From contig NZ_LMJJ01000040.1 of assembly GCF_001429285.1 (NCBI RefSeq), positions 62,035-126,034 on the forward strand: 64,000 nucleotides of DNA, given 5' to 3'. The notes beneath the pieces were generated by a model. That model was not told the origin of the DNA and searched no databases. It was given only the letters and a program-made list of their open reading frames with translations. Shown in pieces: positions 9,935 to 18,731 of the stretch (the stretch's first letter is position 1; each line of letters starts with the position of its first letter). A program made the translations under genes and the position numbers. The stretch comes from Ensifer sp. Root278. Its GTDB lineage: Bacteria; Pseudomonadota; Alphaproteobacteria; Rhizobiales; Rhizobiaceae.

Positions 9935-10855
9935 CTAGCGGCAATAGCGATAGTCGTTGCGCCGATCGATCACGTCGAGATGCAGGTGGGTTTCGTGGGC
10001 GGCGTCGCTGCCGGGATCGAGCACAGTCTTGAAATACAGACAGGCCGAGGCGGTGACCGCGCGCTGGAAGGCGCCGTCCATCGTGCCATCCTCGTCGCGC
10101 GGTTGGATGGCGATCGTCGTTCCGTCGCTCAAGCGGAAGGACGCGATGTCGACGGCGTTGCCGTGGGCATGTTCGGAGATCTTGCCTGACGTTGCATTGT
10201 TGCGCAGGCGGCAGATATAGGTCGACGCCTGGTTCAGCGCCTTGATCTTGATGTTCTTGTCGAAGGCGACCTCGGCAGCCGGCTGGGCCGCTTCCTTTGT
10301 CCAGCGTGCCAGCGCCAGCGCCGTTTCGCACCGCATCACTCCCTTCGGCGCGAGCGTAACGTCGGGCAGAATGCTGGTGACCTCCAGTGGCTTGTCGATG
10401 CCGCAGCCCTTGCCGTCGTCGATGCGCTTGGCTTCGACAAACGTCGCGCCAACCGCTTTCAGGTCGGCGAGGCACTTGGCATATTCGGCAGCATTCTCCG
10501 TCTCGACCGGTGGATAGACGATTGGCGCCGGTGCGGGCTCGGCATCCTTCTTCTCGTCGGCGCGCTGGTCCTTTTCGTCCGCCGGCAGCTTCTTGTCCTT
10601 TGTCGATTGCTCGTCTCCATCCGCCTGCTTCGGCTGCGGAACGGGCTGTTCGCCGTTGGCTGCCGTCGGCCCTTTCTCCGTCGCGCCCTTGCCGTCGTCC
10701 GCCGGTGCCGCCGGCTTCTTGTCGGGTGTGGGAACAGCCTCTTCCGCTCCTGCATCCGTCGGCGGCTTTTCTATCGGGATGGGGCCGTGTTTCGGCAGGC
10801 TGGCGCCCGTCAGGATCAGGAGTGACAGCAGGATCAAGGGGAAAGAGCGACGCAT
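9935..10855 (-). CDS. Extensin-family (Extensin_C) periplasmic protein
   Basis: A 306-residue exported protein. A hydrophobic signal segment (MRRSFPLILLSLLILTGA) leads a low-complexity linker rich in Pro, Ala, Lys, Asp and Glu (~25-115), followed by a C-terminal Extensin_C domain. That domain shows SEHAHGNAVDIASF and HETHLHLD, the His/Asp pattern shared with VanY/M15-type peptidases. It therefore probably binds or trims peptidoglycan in the periplasm. Four Cys residues in the domain may form disulphides. The gene is divergent from shmR and convergent with the thioesterase gene. Confidence 0.85.
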   Translation of the reverse strand: MRRSFPLILLSLLILTGASLPKHGPIPIEKPPTDAGAEEAVPTPDKKPAAPADDGKGATEKGPTAANGEQPVPQPKQADGDEQSTKDKKLPADEKDQRADEKKDAEPAPAPIVYPPVETENAAEYAKCLADLKAVGATFVEAKRIDDGKGCGIDKPLEVTSILPDVTLAPKGVMRCETALALARWTKEAAQPAAEVAFDKNIKIKALNQASTYICRLRNNATSGKISEHAHGNAVDIASFRLSDGTTIAIQPRDEDGTMDGAFQRAVTASACLYFKTVLDPGSDAAHETHLHLDVIDRRNDYRYCR

Positions 10856-10988
10856 CCAGTACCTTTCTCACTGCCCGCGCGGCGGGCTTTGAGCGGAGGG
10901 AACGCGCAGAACCGGATCTGGTTTCATGAGATCGCGATGTTTTGGTTGGAATCGACCAAATCATAAACGTGACCGATTCCAATAAATT

Positions 10989-11036
10989 AGAGCGGGATGC
11001 GGGCGGAAGGCCGCATGCACTTTTCCTCGTCCGCTC
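10989..11036. repeat. Rhizobial intergenic palindromic repeat, copy B
   Basis: Close relative of the element at 6809-6854, with the same AGAGCGGGATGCGGGC head, inner GCGG/CCGC arms and TTTTCCTC before the closing arm. One base is missing in the closing arm (GTCCGCTC in place of ATCCCGCTC), so this copy has decayed slightly. It lies in the 399-nt gap between the extensin gene and shmR. The rest of that gap holds the shmR control region. Confidence 0.7.
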
Positions 11037-11118
11037 CAACTCTCCGGCAAAAGCGTTGCAGTTCGGCAACGCCTCGAATTGGCACGACCCCACAAATTGT
11101 GGGGAGTATCTTTGTATG

Positions 11119-11147
11119 TTGACAATTATACTCATGTTTTTTATGCG
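11119..11147 (+). promoter_or_regulatory. shmR promoter with IRO-like (RirA) operator
   Basis: TTGACA at 11119-11124 is a perfect -35. TATGCG at 11142-11147 is a possible -10 at 17 nt. Overlapping the -35 is TGA (11120-11122), nine bases, TCA (11132-11134). This is the TGA-N9-TCA form of the iron-responsive operator bound by RirA in rhizobia. RirA repression of haem-uptake genes in iron-replete cells is established for S. meliloti; its action here is inferred. The spacing would let the regulator block RNA polymerase directly. Confidence 0.6.
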
Positions 11148-11254
11148 GCATAAATGAGGCGACGACATGTCGCAACGCCCAGAACGCGCCCAGCCAGCCC
11201 CTTGAGTTTGCCGCTCAACAGCAAGCCCGGCCTCGAACCTCAAAGGATTGGTCC

Positions 11255-13360
11255 ATGCTCACCCGGCATCGTCGCCAGGCCCTGTTGGCTTGCACGACAA
11301 CTCTTGCAATTTCAGTCGCTACCGTCGCATTCGCCCAGAGTTCGACAAACCAGGCAAAGCCGGAAGAGAAAAAGGCCGAGGAGACCAAGAAGGGCGAAAC
11401 CTACCTGTCGCCGATCGTTGCCAAGGGCTCACGCACCGCTGACCCCTATGCGAAGGCCGGCCCGGTCAGTGTCGTCACGTCCGACCAGATCGACCTGCAA
11501 TCCGGTCTCGAGACCGACGACCTGCTGCGCGGCGTTCCCGGCACGTCAACCGCCAACAACCCGCAGAACCCGGGCGTCGCCGTCAACATCCGTGGCTTCG
11601 AGGGTTCCGGCCGCGTCAACATGATGATCGACGGTGTGCGCCAGAACTTCCGCTTCACCGGCCATGAAGCCCAGGGCCTTGCCTATTTCGATCCGGCATT
11701 CCTTTCCGAGATCGACGTCACCCGCGGTGCCGTCACCGGTGTCGGCGGCGGTGCTTTGGCCGGTTCGGTCAACTTCAAGACCTACGACGTCGAAGACCTG
11801 ATCCAGGACGGCAAGAACTACGGCGGCATCGCTTCTGCCACCTACGGCAGCAACGAGGCCGGCTGGTCGGAATCTTTGATCGGTGCCTATCGTTTCAACG
11901 ACGTCTTCTCGGTGCTCGGCGGCATCAGCAAGGCTGATCCCGGCAACTACGACAACGGCAACGGCGTAACGGTGCCTTACACCGAGGAAGACCTGCTTTC
12001 CGGCCTGTTGAAGTTCGAGGTGACTCCGGATCAGGACCACACCTTCAAGCTCACCGGCATCACCTATGACAACGACTTCTTCGCGAACTCCTACTTCCAG
12101 AACGTGAAGAACCAGACCGTTTCGGCCAGCTATTCCTACACGCCGGACAACGAACTCATCGATTTCCGGGCCAATGCCTATTGGAACCGGCTGAAGATGA
12201 AGTACGACACCGATGTTCGCGGTGGCGGCACGGCGGCCGGTCGCCGCATCACCGACACGGGCAAGGGCTTCGATATCTCGAACACCTCGCTGTTCGATCT
12301 CGGTGAGGTTGCCGTCCGGGCGAACTACGGCGTCGAATATTTCCGCGACGACTATGACGTCATCAACAGCACGGCGCGCCCGTCTGGCGGCGTCAACGGC
12401 AGCGGCACCAATGCCACGACCGGCGTCTTCAGCAACACGACCTTCACCTATGGTATCGTCGATCTGACGGCCGGCCTGCGGTGGGATCACTTCAGCCTCG
12501 ATGGTTCCGGCGCCGTGGTGCGAGGCAACCCGATCGGCCTGCCGGCGGGTCCCTACACGGTCGACAAGTCCGACGGCCGTCTCAATCCGAGCGTCACGGT
12601 CGCGCTCAACCCGACGGACTGGTTCCAGCCCTACGTGACCTACGCCGAGACCTCGCGTTCGCCGACCGTCAACGAGACCTTCGCCGGCGGCACGCACCCG
12701 GGTACGACCGGCCAGTCGTTCTTCCCCAATCCGTTCCTCGAGCCTGAAATCTCGAAGGGCTGGGAAATCGGCGCGAACTTCACCTTCGACGGGCTGCTCG
12801 ATCCCAGCGACAGCCTGCGTGTGAAGGCGAACTACTTCCACAACCGCATCGACAACTACATCACCGCAGCGCTGCTGGGTGGTGGTCGCCAGATCTTCTT
12901 CGTCAACAATCCCGGCACCTCGACGGTGCAGGGCTTCGAACTCCAGGCGGCCTACGATGCCGGCTATGTCTTCGGTGATCTCGCCTACACCTACACCGAC
13001 AGCAATTTGCCTTCCCAGGTGAACGGGTTCGGTGTCCAGAGCTACCTGCCTGATAACATCATCAGCGCAACGCTCGGTGCGCGCTTCCTCGAAGACCAGC
13101 GCCTGACGGTCGGCACGCGGCTCTATGCGGTGTCGAACGCATTCGTCGGCGAGATCAACCGCACGCCGCCGAACGTTCCGGGCTATGGCCTCGTCGACCT
13201 CTTCGCGAACTACAAGTTCGAGAACGGCTTCGAGGTGACGGCGACGGTGACGAACCTGTTCGACAAGACCTACACGCCGTCGTCGAGCACGATTGCAGGC
13301 AGCACGATCGATACGGGCCGCGGCCGCACCTTCCTGGTTACGGCGAAGGCGAAGTTCTGA
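11255..13360 (+). CDS. shmR: TonB-dependent haem/haemoglobin outer-membrane receptor, ShmR-like
   Basis: A 701-residue outer-membrane protein that should import haem with TonB energy. A signal peptide of about 27 residues (ending AFAQ) and a Lys/Glu-rich segment with a TonB-box-like ETYLSPIVAKG precede the plug domain (VVTSDQIDLQS, GVAVNIRGFEG, VNMMIDGVRQNFRF) and a C-terminal 22-strand barrel. The last residue is Phe, as expected for barrel assembly. Adjacent trpE(G) on the same strand matches the S. meliloti shmR neighbourhood. The IRO-like box upstream indicates iron control, and a terminator lies 23 nt downstream. Confidence 0.9.
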   Translation: MLTRHRRQALLACTTTLAISVATVAFAQSSTNQAKPEEKKAEETKKGETYLSPIVAKGSRTADPYAKAGPVSVVTSDQIDLQSGLETDDLLRGVPGTSTANNPQNPGVAVNIRGFEGSGRVNMMIDGVRQNFRFTGHEAQGLAYFDPAFLSEIDVTRGAVTGVGGGALAGSVNFKTYDVEDLIQDGKNYGGIASATYGSNEAGWSESLIGAYRFNDVFSVLGGISKADPGNYDNGNGVTVPYTEEDLLSGLLKFEVTPDQDHTFKLTGITYDNDFFANSYFQNVKNQTVSASYSYTPDNELIDFRANAYWNRLKMKYDTDVRGGGTAAGRRITDTGKGFDISNTSLFDLGEVAVRANYGVEYFRDDYDVINSTARPSGGVNGSGTNATTGVFSNTTFTYGIVDLTAGLRWDHFSLDGSGAVVRGNPIGLPAGPYTVDKSDGRLNPSVTVALNPTDWFQPYVTYAETSRSPTVNETFAGGTHPGTTGQSFFPNPFLEPEISKGWEIGANFTFDGLLDPSDSLRVKANYFHNRIDNYITAALLGGGRQIFFVNNPGTSTVQGFELQAAYDAGYVFGDLAYTYTDSNLPSQVNGFGVQSYLPDNIISATLGARFLEDQRLTVGTRLYAVSNAFVGEINRTPPNVPGYGLVDLFANYKFENGFEVTATVTNLFDKTYTPSSSTIAGSTIDTGRGRTFLVTAKAKF

Positions 13361-13383
13361 TAGGATCAGATCAACTCCAGTCG

Positions 13384-13411
13384 GGCGGCTCGCAAGAGCC
13401 GCCTCTTTTTT
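13384..13411 (+). terminator. Rho-independent terminator of shmR
   Basis: Perfect 8-bp stem GGCGGCTC/GAGCCGCC with a GCAA tetraloop, followed by TCTTTTTTT. It separates shmR from the trp leader promoter. Confidence 0.92.
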
Positions 13412-13446
13412 TGATCGATCCGTGATATCCGGCGCGGCTTTCCCGC

Positions 13447-13483
13447 TTGCGCAAGGCATCAACCCACGCTAACACTTTCGCCC
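13447..13483 (+). promoter_or_regulatory. Promoter of trpL-trpE(G)
   Basis: TTGCGC at 13447-13452, a 17-nt spacer and TAACAC at 13470-13475 predict a start at about 13482-13484, on or next to the A of the trpL ATG. No Shine-Dalgarno sequence precedes that ATG, which agrees with a leaderless trpL. Confidence 0.6.
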
Positions 13484-13528
13484 ATGGAAAATGCACGCAA
13501 CATTTCGACCTGGTGGTGGGCTCGCTGA
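13484..13528 (+). CDS. trpL: trp operon leader peptide with three consecutive Trp codons
   Basis: The 14-codon ORF encodes MENARNISTWWWAR and then TGA. The three tandem Trp codons are the sensor of a classical attenuator: ribosome stalling during Trp shortage favours the antiterminator and lets transcription enter trpE(G). It is very similar in length and ending to the S. meliloti trpL peptide. In that species the terminated leader RNA (rnTrpL) and the peptide also have reported trans roles. The ORF is too short for routine gene callers. No ribosome site precedes it. Confidence 0.9.
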   Translation: MENARNISTWWWAR

Positions 13529-13563
13529 AGCGGCCTTGACCAGTCATGCGTGATTGAGAGATG

Positions 13564-13596
13564 AAGCCGCCCGGAGATTTCGAGGCGGCTTTTTTC
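13564..13596 (+). terminator. trp attenuator terminator
   Basis: AAGCCGCC (13564-13571) pairs with GGCGGCTT (13584-13591), and TTTT follows. It lies 36 nt after the trpL stop and 45 nt before trpE(G). The 13529-13563 segment includes AGTCATGCGTGATT, a weak hairpin that can form competing pairings, as needed for an attenuator. Confidence 0.85.
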
Positions 13597-13640
13597 ATGT
13601 TTGGGCCGCTCAAGGACCGGGCTTTTACGGAGCGAGGCGA

Positions 13641-15830
13641 ATGGCAACGGTAATTCTCGAGGGCGGAGCGGAGAGCTACACCGCCAAAGGCGGCATCGTG
13701 GTGACGCGCAGGCGACGCGAAGCCTCCTATACGCAGGCGATCGCGAGCTATGTGGACAAGCTCGATGAACGCCGCGGCGCGGTGTTTTCCTCCAACTATG
13801 AATATCCCGGCCGCTACACCCGTTGGGACACGGCCGTCGTCGATCCGCCGCTCGGCATTTCCTCGTTCGGCCGCGCGCTCTGGATCGAAGCCTATAACGA
13901 CCGTGGCGAAGTGCTGCTGTCGATCATCGCCGAGCACCTGAAGACAGTCGCGGACATCACCCTCGGCGCCTCGACCAGCCGCCGCCTCGATCTGACGATC
14001 AATCAGCCTGACCGCGTCTTCACCGAGGAAGAGCGCTCGAAGATGCCGACGGTGTTCAGCGTGCTGCGCGCCGTCACCAATCTCTTCCATTCGGCCGAGG
14101 ACGCGAGCCTCGGCCTTTATGGCGCCTTCGGCTACGATCTCGCCTTCCAGTTCGACGCGATCGACCTGAAGCTCAAGCGTCCCGACGACCAGCGCGACAT
14201 GGTGCTGTTCCTGCCGGACGAGATCCTCGTCGTCGACCACTATGCCGCCAAGGCCTGGATCGACCGCTACGATTTCGCCAAGGATGGCAAGACGACCGAA
14301 GGCAAGGCGGACGAGATCGCGAGCGAACCATTCCAGACAGTCGACAGCATCCCGCCGCATGGCGACCATCGCCCCGGCGAATACGCCGAGCTCGTCGTCA
14401 AGGCGAAGGAGAGCTTCCGCCGTGGCGATCTGTTCGAAGTGGTGCCCGGCCAGAAGTTCTTCGAGCGCTGCGAGAGCAAGCCTTCGGAAATCTCCAATCG
14501 GCTGAAGGCGATCAATCCGTCGCCCTATTCCTTCTTCATCAATCTCGGAAACCAGGAATATCTGGTCGGCGCTTCGCCGGAAATGTTCGTTCGCGTTTCC
14601 GGCCGCCGCATCGAGACCTGCCCGATCTCGGGTACGATCAAGCGCGGCGACGACCCGATCGCCGACAGCGAGCAGATACTGAAGCTCTTGAATTCCAAGA
14701 AGGACGAATCCGAGCTCACCATGTGCTCGGACGTCGACCGCAACGACAAGAGCCGCGTCTGCGTGCCCGGCTCGGTCAAGGTCATCGGCCGCCGCCAGAT
14801 CGAGATGTATTCGCGCCTGATCCACACGGTCGACCATATCGAAGGGCGGCTGCGCGACGATATGGATGCCTTCGACGGCTTCCTCAGTCACGCCTGGGCG
14901 GTGACGGTCACCGGTGCGCCGAAGCTTTGGGCCATGCGCTTTATCGAAAGCCATGAGAAGAGCCCGCGTGCATGGTATGGTGGCGCGATCGGCATGGTCG
15001 GCTTCAACGGCGACATGAACACGGGCCTGACGCTGCGCACGATCCGCATCAAGGACGGCATCGCCGAGGTCAGGGCAGGGGCGACGCTGCTCTACGATTC
15101 AAACCCGGAAGAAGAAGAAGCCGAAACCGAACTGAAGGCCTCCGCCATGATCGCTGCCATTCGCGATGCGAAATCCGCCAACGCCGGCAAGGCAAGCCGC
15201 GACGTTGCGGCGGTCGGCGCCGGCGTCAACATCCTGCTCGTCGACCACGAAGACAGCTTCGTTCATACGCTCGCGAACTATTTCCGCCAGACTGGGGCAA
15301 CCGTCACGACGGTACGCACGCCGGTCGCGGAAGAGATCTTCGATCGCGTCAAGCCGGATCTCGTCGTGCTTTCGCCAGGACCCGGCAATCCGAAAGATTT
15401 CGACTGCAGGGCAACGATCAAGAAGGCGCGGGCCCGCGAACTGCCGATTTTCGGCGTCTGCCTCGGTCTGCAGGCGCTTGCCGAAGCCTATGGCGGGGAC
15501 CTGCGCCAACTCGCGATCCCGATGCACGGCAAGCCGTCGCGCATCCGCGTGCTGGAACCGGGCATCGTCTTCTCCGGTCTCGGCAAGGAAGTGACCGTCG
15601 GGCGCTACCACTCGATCTTCGCCGATCCGTCGAGCTTGCCTAACGACTTCATGATTACAGCTGAAAGCGAAGACGGCACGATCATGGGTATCGAGCACAC
15701 CAAGGAACCGGTGGCTGCAGTGCAGTTTCACCCGGAATCGATCATGACGCTTGGCGGCGACGCCGGCATGCGGATGATCGAGAACGTCGTGGCGCATCTT
15801 GCCAAGCGCGCCAAGATCAAGGCCGCCTGA
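13641..15830 (+). CDS. trpE(G): Fused anthranilate synthase, component I plus glutamine amidotransferase
   Basis: A 729-residue bifunctional enzyme that converts chorismate and glutamine to anthranilate, the first step of Trp synthesis. Residues ~1-520 form the TrpE chorismate-binding domain, including [12 protein letters not shown] and [21 protein letters not shown]. Residues ~530-729 form the TrpG class-I amidotransferase, with nucleophile Cys607 in [12 protein letters not shown] and the FHPES His/Glu pair near the C-terminus. ATG 13641 follows GAGCGAGGCGA and gives [13 protein letters not shown], the rhizobial start; an ATG at 13554 is rejected because it lies inside the attenuator. The gene is controlled by trpL attenuation. 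Confidence 0.97.
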   Translation: MATVILEGGAESYTAKGGIVVTRRRREASYTQAIASYVDKLDERRGAVFSSNYEYPGRYTRWDTAVVDPPLGISSFGRALWIEAYNDRGEVLLSIIAEHLKTVADITLGASTSRRLDLTINQPDRVFTEEERSKMPTVFSVLRAVTNLFHSAEDASLGLYGAFGYDLAFQFDAIDLKLKRPDDQRDMVLFLPDEILVVDHYAAKAWIDRYDFAKDGKTTEGKADEIASEPFQTVDSIPPHGDHRPGEYAELVVKAKESFRRGDLFEVVPGQKFFERCESKPSEISNRLKAINPSPYSFFINLGNQEYLVGASPEMFVRVSGRRIETCPISGTIKRGDDPIADSEQILKLLNSKKDESELTMCSDVDRNDKSRVCVPGSVKVIGRRQIEMYSRLIHTVDHIEGRLRDDMDAFDGFLSHAWAVTVTGAPKLWAMRFIESHEKSPRAWYGGAIGMVGFNGDMNTGLTLRTIRIKDGIAEVRAGATLLYDSNPEEEEAETELKASAMIAAIRDAKSANAGKASRDVAAVGAGVNILLVDHEDSFVHTLANYFRQTGATVTTVRTPVAEEIFDRVKPDLVVLSPGPGNPKDFDCRATIKKARARELPIFGVCLGLQALAEAYGGDLRQLAIPMHGKPSRIRVLEPGIVFSGLGKEVTVGRYHSIFADPSSLPNDFMITAESEDGTIMGIEHTKEPVAAVQFHPESIMTLGGDAGMRMIENVVAHLAKRAKIKAA

Positions 15831-15888
15831 GCATTCCCGCATTCGGGCGATGCTGACGTTGGGAAGATCTTGACGATATTGAAGAACC

Positions 15889-15924
15889 AAGGGGCCGCTT
15901 CCGTCATGGAGGTGGCCCTTTTTG
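15889..15924 (+). terminator. Terminator after trpE(G)
   Basis: AAGGGGCC (15889-15896) pairs with GGCCCTTT (15914-15921) with one G-U. The loop can extend the stem (GCTTCC/GGAGGT), and a T run follows. The convergent LysR gene ends 4 nt beyond it. Confidence 0.75.
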
Positions 15925-15927
15925 TTC

Positions 15928-16854
15928 CTACCGTGTCGCCTGAATGGCTGGCGCGCGCTCGCAGCGATCGGCAAAAAGCCGCTCGCCCAGGAAATCGACG
16001 AACACGCGCACCTTTGGCGATAGATGGCGGTTTGACAGCCAGAGGAGGTGAAACTGTCCGGGAGCGTCGAGATAGGCGTCGAGCACCGTGCGGAGCCGGC
16101 CGTCACTGAGTGGCTGGCGCGCGAGGAAATCCGGCAGGCAGCCGATGCCGAGACCGCTGAGGACGGCGCCGCTGAGCGCCTCCATGTTGTTGCTGGTGAG
16201 CACGGTCTTGATCTGCGGTCCGGGTCCGTCTGAGGGCATGGCGATCGGCCATTCCTGCAGCTTCCGGCTGTTGGGAAAACGGAAGCGGATCGCATGGTGC
16301 CCGTCGAGGTCACGCGGGCATTCGGGTGTGCCGTGCCGATCGAGATAGGCGGGGGCGGCGCAGAGCAGAAGCTGGAACGGTCGCAGCGCCCGGGTCATCA
16401 GCCGGGAATCCGGCAGCACGCCGCTGCGGACGGCGACGCCGACTTCCTCGTCGATCAGATCGACGATGCGATCGTTGAAGTCGAGGTCGAGCTCGATTTC
16501 GGGGTGGCGCCGCACGAACTCCGGCAGCACCGGCAGCAGCAAATGGTAGCTGACGATCGGCACGCTGACGCGCAACCGACCGCGTGGAACGGCCACGGCC
16601 TCGGCCAATGAGGCTTCGGCATCGTCGAGGTCGTCGAGGATGCGGCGGCAGCGCTCGTGAAAGAGGCGTCCCTCCTCGGTCAGCCGGATACTACGGGTCG
16701 AGCGCTGCAGCAGGCGCACGCCGAGCTGCTTTTCGAGAGCAGTGACTGCCTTGCCGACCGCGGAGGCGGACAGGCCGAGCACGCGCCCAGCGGCGACGAA
16801 GCTGCCGAGATCGGCGGTGCGCACGAAGGCGGTCAATCCACTCAGGCGATCCAT
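15928..16854 (-). CDS. LysR-family transcriptional regulator
   Basis: A 308-residue LysR protein. The N-terminal winged HTH spans ~1-60 (FVRTADLGSFVAAGRVLGLSASAVGKAVTALEKQLGVRLLQR), and a LysR-substrate domain begins at about residue 90. ATG 16854 gives the usual MDRLSGLTAFVRTA start. It is divergent from an MFS exporter gene with about 175 bp between start codons, the standard layout in which a LysR protein controls its divergent neighbour and itself. The effector is unknown. Confidence 0.92.
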   Translation of the reverse strand: MDRLSGLTAFVRTADLGSFVAAGRVLGLSASAVGKAVTALEKQLGVRLLQRSTRSIRLTEEGRLFHERCRRILDDLDDAEASLAEAVAVPRGRLRVSVPIVSYHLLLPVLPEFVRRHPEIELDLDFNDRIVDLIDEEVGVAVRSGVLPDSRLMTRALRPFQLLLCAAPAYLDRHGTPECPRDLDGHHAIRFRFPNSRKLQEWPIAMPSDGPGPQIKTVLTSNNMEALSGAVLSGLGIGCLPDFLARQPLSDGRLRTVLDAYLDAPGQFHLLWLSNRHLSPKVRVFVDFLGERLFADRCERAPAIQATR

Positions 16855-17031
16855 TGCTGACTTCCTATTCGAGCGTTCTGTTCCGGTATGCCTGTCCTCT
16901 TGGCACAATTCTCAGCCGATTATGGCGAAACTATCCTGCATTCGTCAATCGATGCCCAAGCGGCGGACGTCCAGCTGCAGGTTTCCAGGAAGTCTGTGTG
17001 GGTATCTCCTTTGCTCCAACGGATGGACGAT

Positions 17032-18606
17032 ATGAGAGAAAAGTTCAAAGACGGGCGCGGACGCCGGTTCGTGCTGCTCGCGGTTTGCTGCGCGGCGGCC
17101 GCGATGCCGCTCACCTTCACGGGACCAGCCGTGGCGTTGCCGGCGATCAGCCGCAGCCTCGGCGCCGATCCGATCGCGCTCAATTGGGTCACCAATGCCT
17201 TCATGCTGACCTTCGGCAGTTCGCTGATGGCGGCAGGCGCAGTTGCCGACAGTTTCGGTCGCAAGCGCGTCTTCCTCGGCGGTCTTGCCGCGTTCCTGCT
17301 GTTCTCTGCTGCTCTGGCATTCGCCGGCAATATCGTCTGGTTCGACGTGTTGCGAGCGCTTCAAGGGATAGGGGCAGCCGCCGCCTTCTCCGGCGGCATG
17401 GCCTCGCTCGCCCAGGAGTTCGAAGGAAACGAGCGGCTGAGAGCCTTCAGCCTCGTTGGCGCCAGCTTCGGCGTCGGCCTCGCCTTCGGGCCAATCGCCT
17501 CGGGCCTGATGGTCGAGGCCTTCGGGTGGCCCGCGATCTTCCTGCTCGTCGTTGCTCTTGCTGGCCTGGCGCTGGCACTCGGAGCGGTTTTCATGCGGGA
17601 GACGTGGGATCCGGATGCCACCGGCCTCGACTGGAAGGGAGCTGCGAGTTTCACCGCGGCGCTGACTGCGCTCACCTTCGGCATTTTGCAGGCACCGGAA
17701 AGCGGCTGGAGCCACCCGCTCGTGGTCGCCATGTTCGCGGCCTCCGTACTTTTCTTTCTGGCCTTCTGGCGGATCGAGCGGTCGGTCGCGCGGCCCATGC
17801 TCGATCTGACGCTTTTTCGCTATCCACGCTTCGTCGGCGTGCAATTGCTTGCGGCAGCTCCCGCCTATGGCTTCGTCGTCCTACTCATCCTGCTTCCCGT
17901 GCGTTTCATCGGTATCGAGGGCATGAGCGCGGTCTCAGGTGGCCAGATGATGATCGCGATGTCTGCGCCGCTTCTGATCCTGCCAATTGCCGCAGGCCTG
18001 TTGACGCGCTGGTTCACGCCGGCAGCGATCTGTGGAGCGGGCTTGCTGTTCTCGGCGGCAGGGCTCTTCTGGCTAAGCCGGTTTCCGGTGGGTTCCGAGC
18101 CGACCGTGCTGCTCGCACCTCTGCTGCTGATAGGACTTGGCATCAGCCTGCCTTGGGGGCTGATGGACGGGCTTGCCGTCAGCGTCGTGCCGAAGGAGCG
18201 CGCGGGCATGGCGACGGGGATCTTCAGCACCACGCGTGTCGCAGGCGAGGGGGTTGCGCTCGCGATCGTGAGCGCAGTTCTCTCCGCGCTCACCGCTTCG
18301 AACCTGGGGCCGGAGGCCGGCGCGAATGCCGCTGCAATGGCCCAGCGCGTCGTGACTGGCAACCTTACGGACGCAGCGCTGCTTGCACCGCAGACATCGC
18401 ACGTCGTTCTCCTCCACGCCTATGGCGATGCGTTCAGTGCCTTGCTTTGGCTGCTGACTGGCATCACGGTTGCGACCGCAGCCGTCGTGTTCTTCTTCAT
18501 TGGCCGGGGTAGCAAGGTTGCCGACGGCGACGAAATCGAAGCCAAGCTGTTGGCCCTCGAGGTCATTGCCTGCGGAGAAACCGGAGCCAGCCGAACCAAG
18601 CTTTGA
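17032..18606 (+). CDS. MFS transporter, DHA2-like drug-efflux type
   Basis: A 524-residue inner-membrane protein with about 14 hydrophobic segments, the size and count of DHA2-type H+-coupled drug exporters. The motif-A-like AGAVADSFGRKRVFLGG lies between TM2 and TM3, and VASFGVGLAFGPIASG-type Gly-rich motif C occurs near TM5. ATG 17032 (MREKFKDGRGRRF) or ATG 17023 are the plausible starts; an upstream frame extension from 16888 lies in the regulatory gap and is unlikely. The divergent LysR gene is its probable regulator. The substrate cannot be told from sequence. Confidence 0.88.
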   Translation: MREKFKDGRGRRFVLLAVCCAAAAMPLTFTGPAVALPAISRSLGADPIALNWVTNAFMLTFGSSLMAAGAVADSFGRKRVFLGGLAAFLLFSAALAFAGNIVWFDVLRALQGIGAAAAFSGGMASLAQEFEGNERLRAFSLVGASFGVGLAFGPIASGLMVEAFGWPAIFLLVVALAGLALALGAVFMRETWDPDATGLDWKGAASFTAALTALTFGILQAPESGWSHPLVVAMFAASVLFFLAFWRIERSVARPMLDLTLFRYPRFVGVQLLAAAPAYGFVVLLILLPVRFIGIEGMSAVSGGQMMIAMSAPLLILPIAAGLLTRWFTPAAICGAGLLFSAAGLFWLSRFPVGSEPTVLLAPLLLIGLGISLPWGLMDGLAVSVVPKERAGMATGIFSTTRVAGEGVALAIVSAVLSALTASNLGPEAGANAAAMAQRVVTGNLTDAALLAPQTSHVVLLHAYGDAFSALLWLLTGITVATAAVVFFFIGRGSKVADGDEIEAKLLALEVIACGETGASRTKL

Positions 18607-18642
18607 CAAGAGGGGCCCAATCGCTCATATGCTTAGCGATAG

Positions 18643-18675
18643 ACCGCCTGCGCGAAATTCGCGCGGGCGGTTTTG
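18643..18675 (+). terminator. Terminator after the MFS gene
   Basis: Long stem ACCGCC-T-GCGCGAA / TTCGCGC-G-GGCGGT with a very small loop, followed by TTTT. It separates the MFS gene from the CDF promoter. Confidence 0.85.
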
Positions 18676-18695
18676 CGTTTCAATGGGCTTGCGTT

Positions 18696-18710
18696 TGCAA
18701 CTCGTTTGCA
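18696..18710 (+). promoter_or_regulatory. Candidate Mur/Fur-type operator upstream of the CDF gene
   Basis: TGCAA-CTCGT-TTGCA is a perfect 5-bp inverted repeat with a 5-nt spacer. It sits within an 11-nt near-tandem direct repeat (CGTTTGCAACT, CGTTTGCATCT). TGCAA/TTGCA arms resemble the manganese-responsive sequences bound by the Fur-like Mur protein of rhizobia. It ends 21 nt before the start codon. The match is by eye, and the assignment is an inference. Confidence 0.4.
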
Positions 18711-18731
18711 TCTGCATAGGGAATGATAAAA

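Noticed and set aside
9576-11243. Long 555-residue minus-strand frame over the extensin gene
   Set aside because: It is a different frame over a well-supported exported protein and has the Arg/Ser-rich composition of a high-GC shadow frame.
11546-13462. 638-residue open frame opposite shmR
   Set aside because: It is antisense to a clear TonB-dependent receptor. High-GC antisense frames like this are common and show no domain.
13554-13640. Upstream start for trpE(G) at 13554
   Set aside because: It lies within the attenuator terminator. ATG 13641 has a ribosome site and the conserved [12 protein letters not shown] start.
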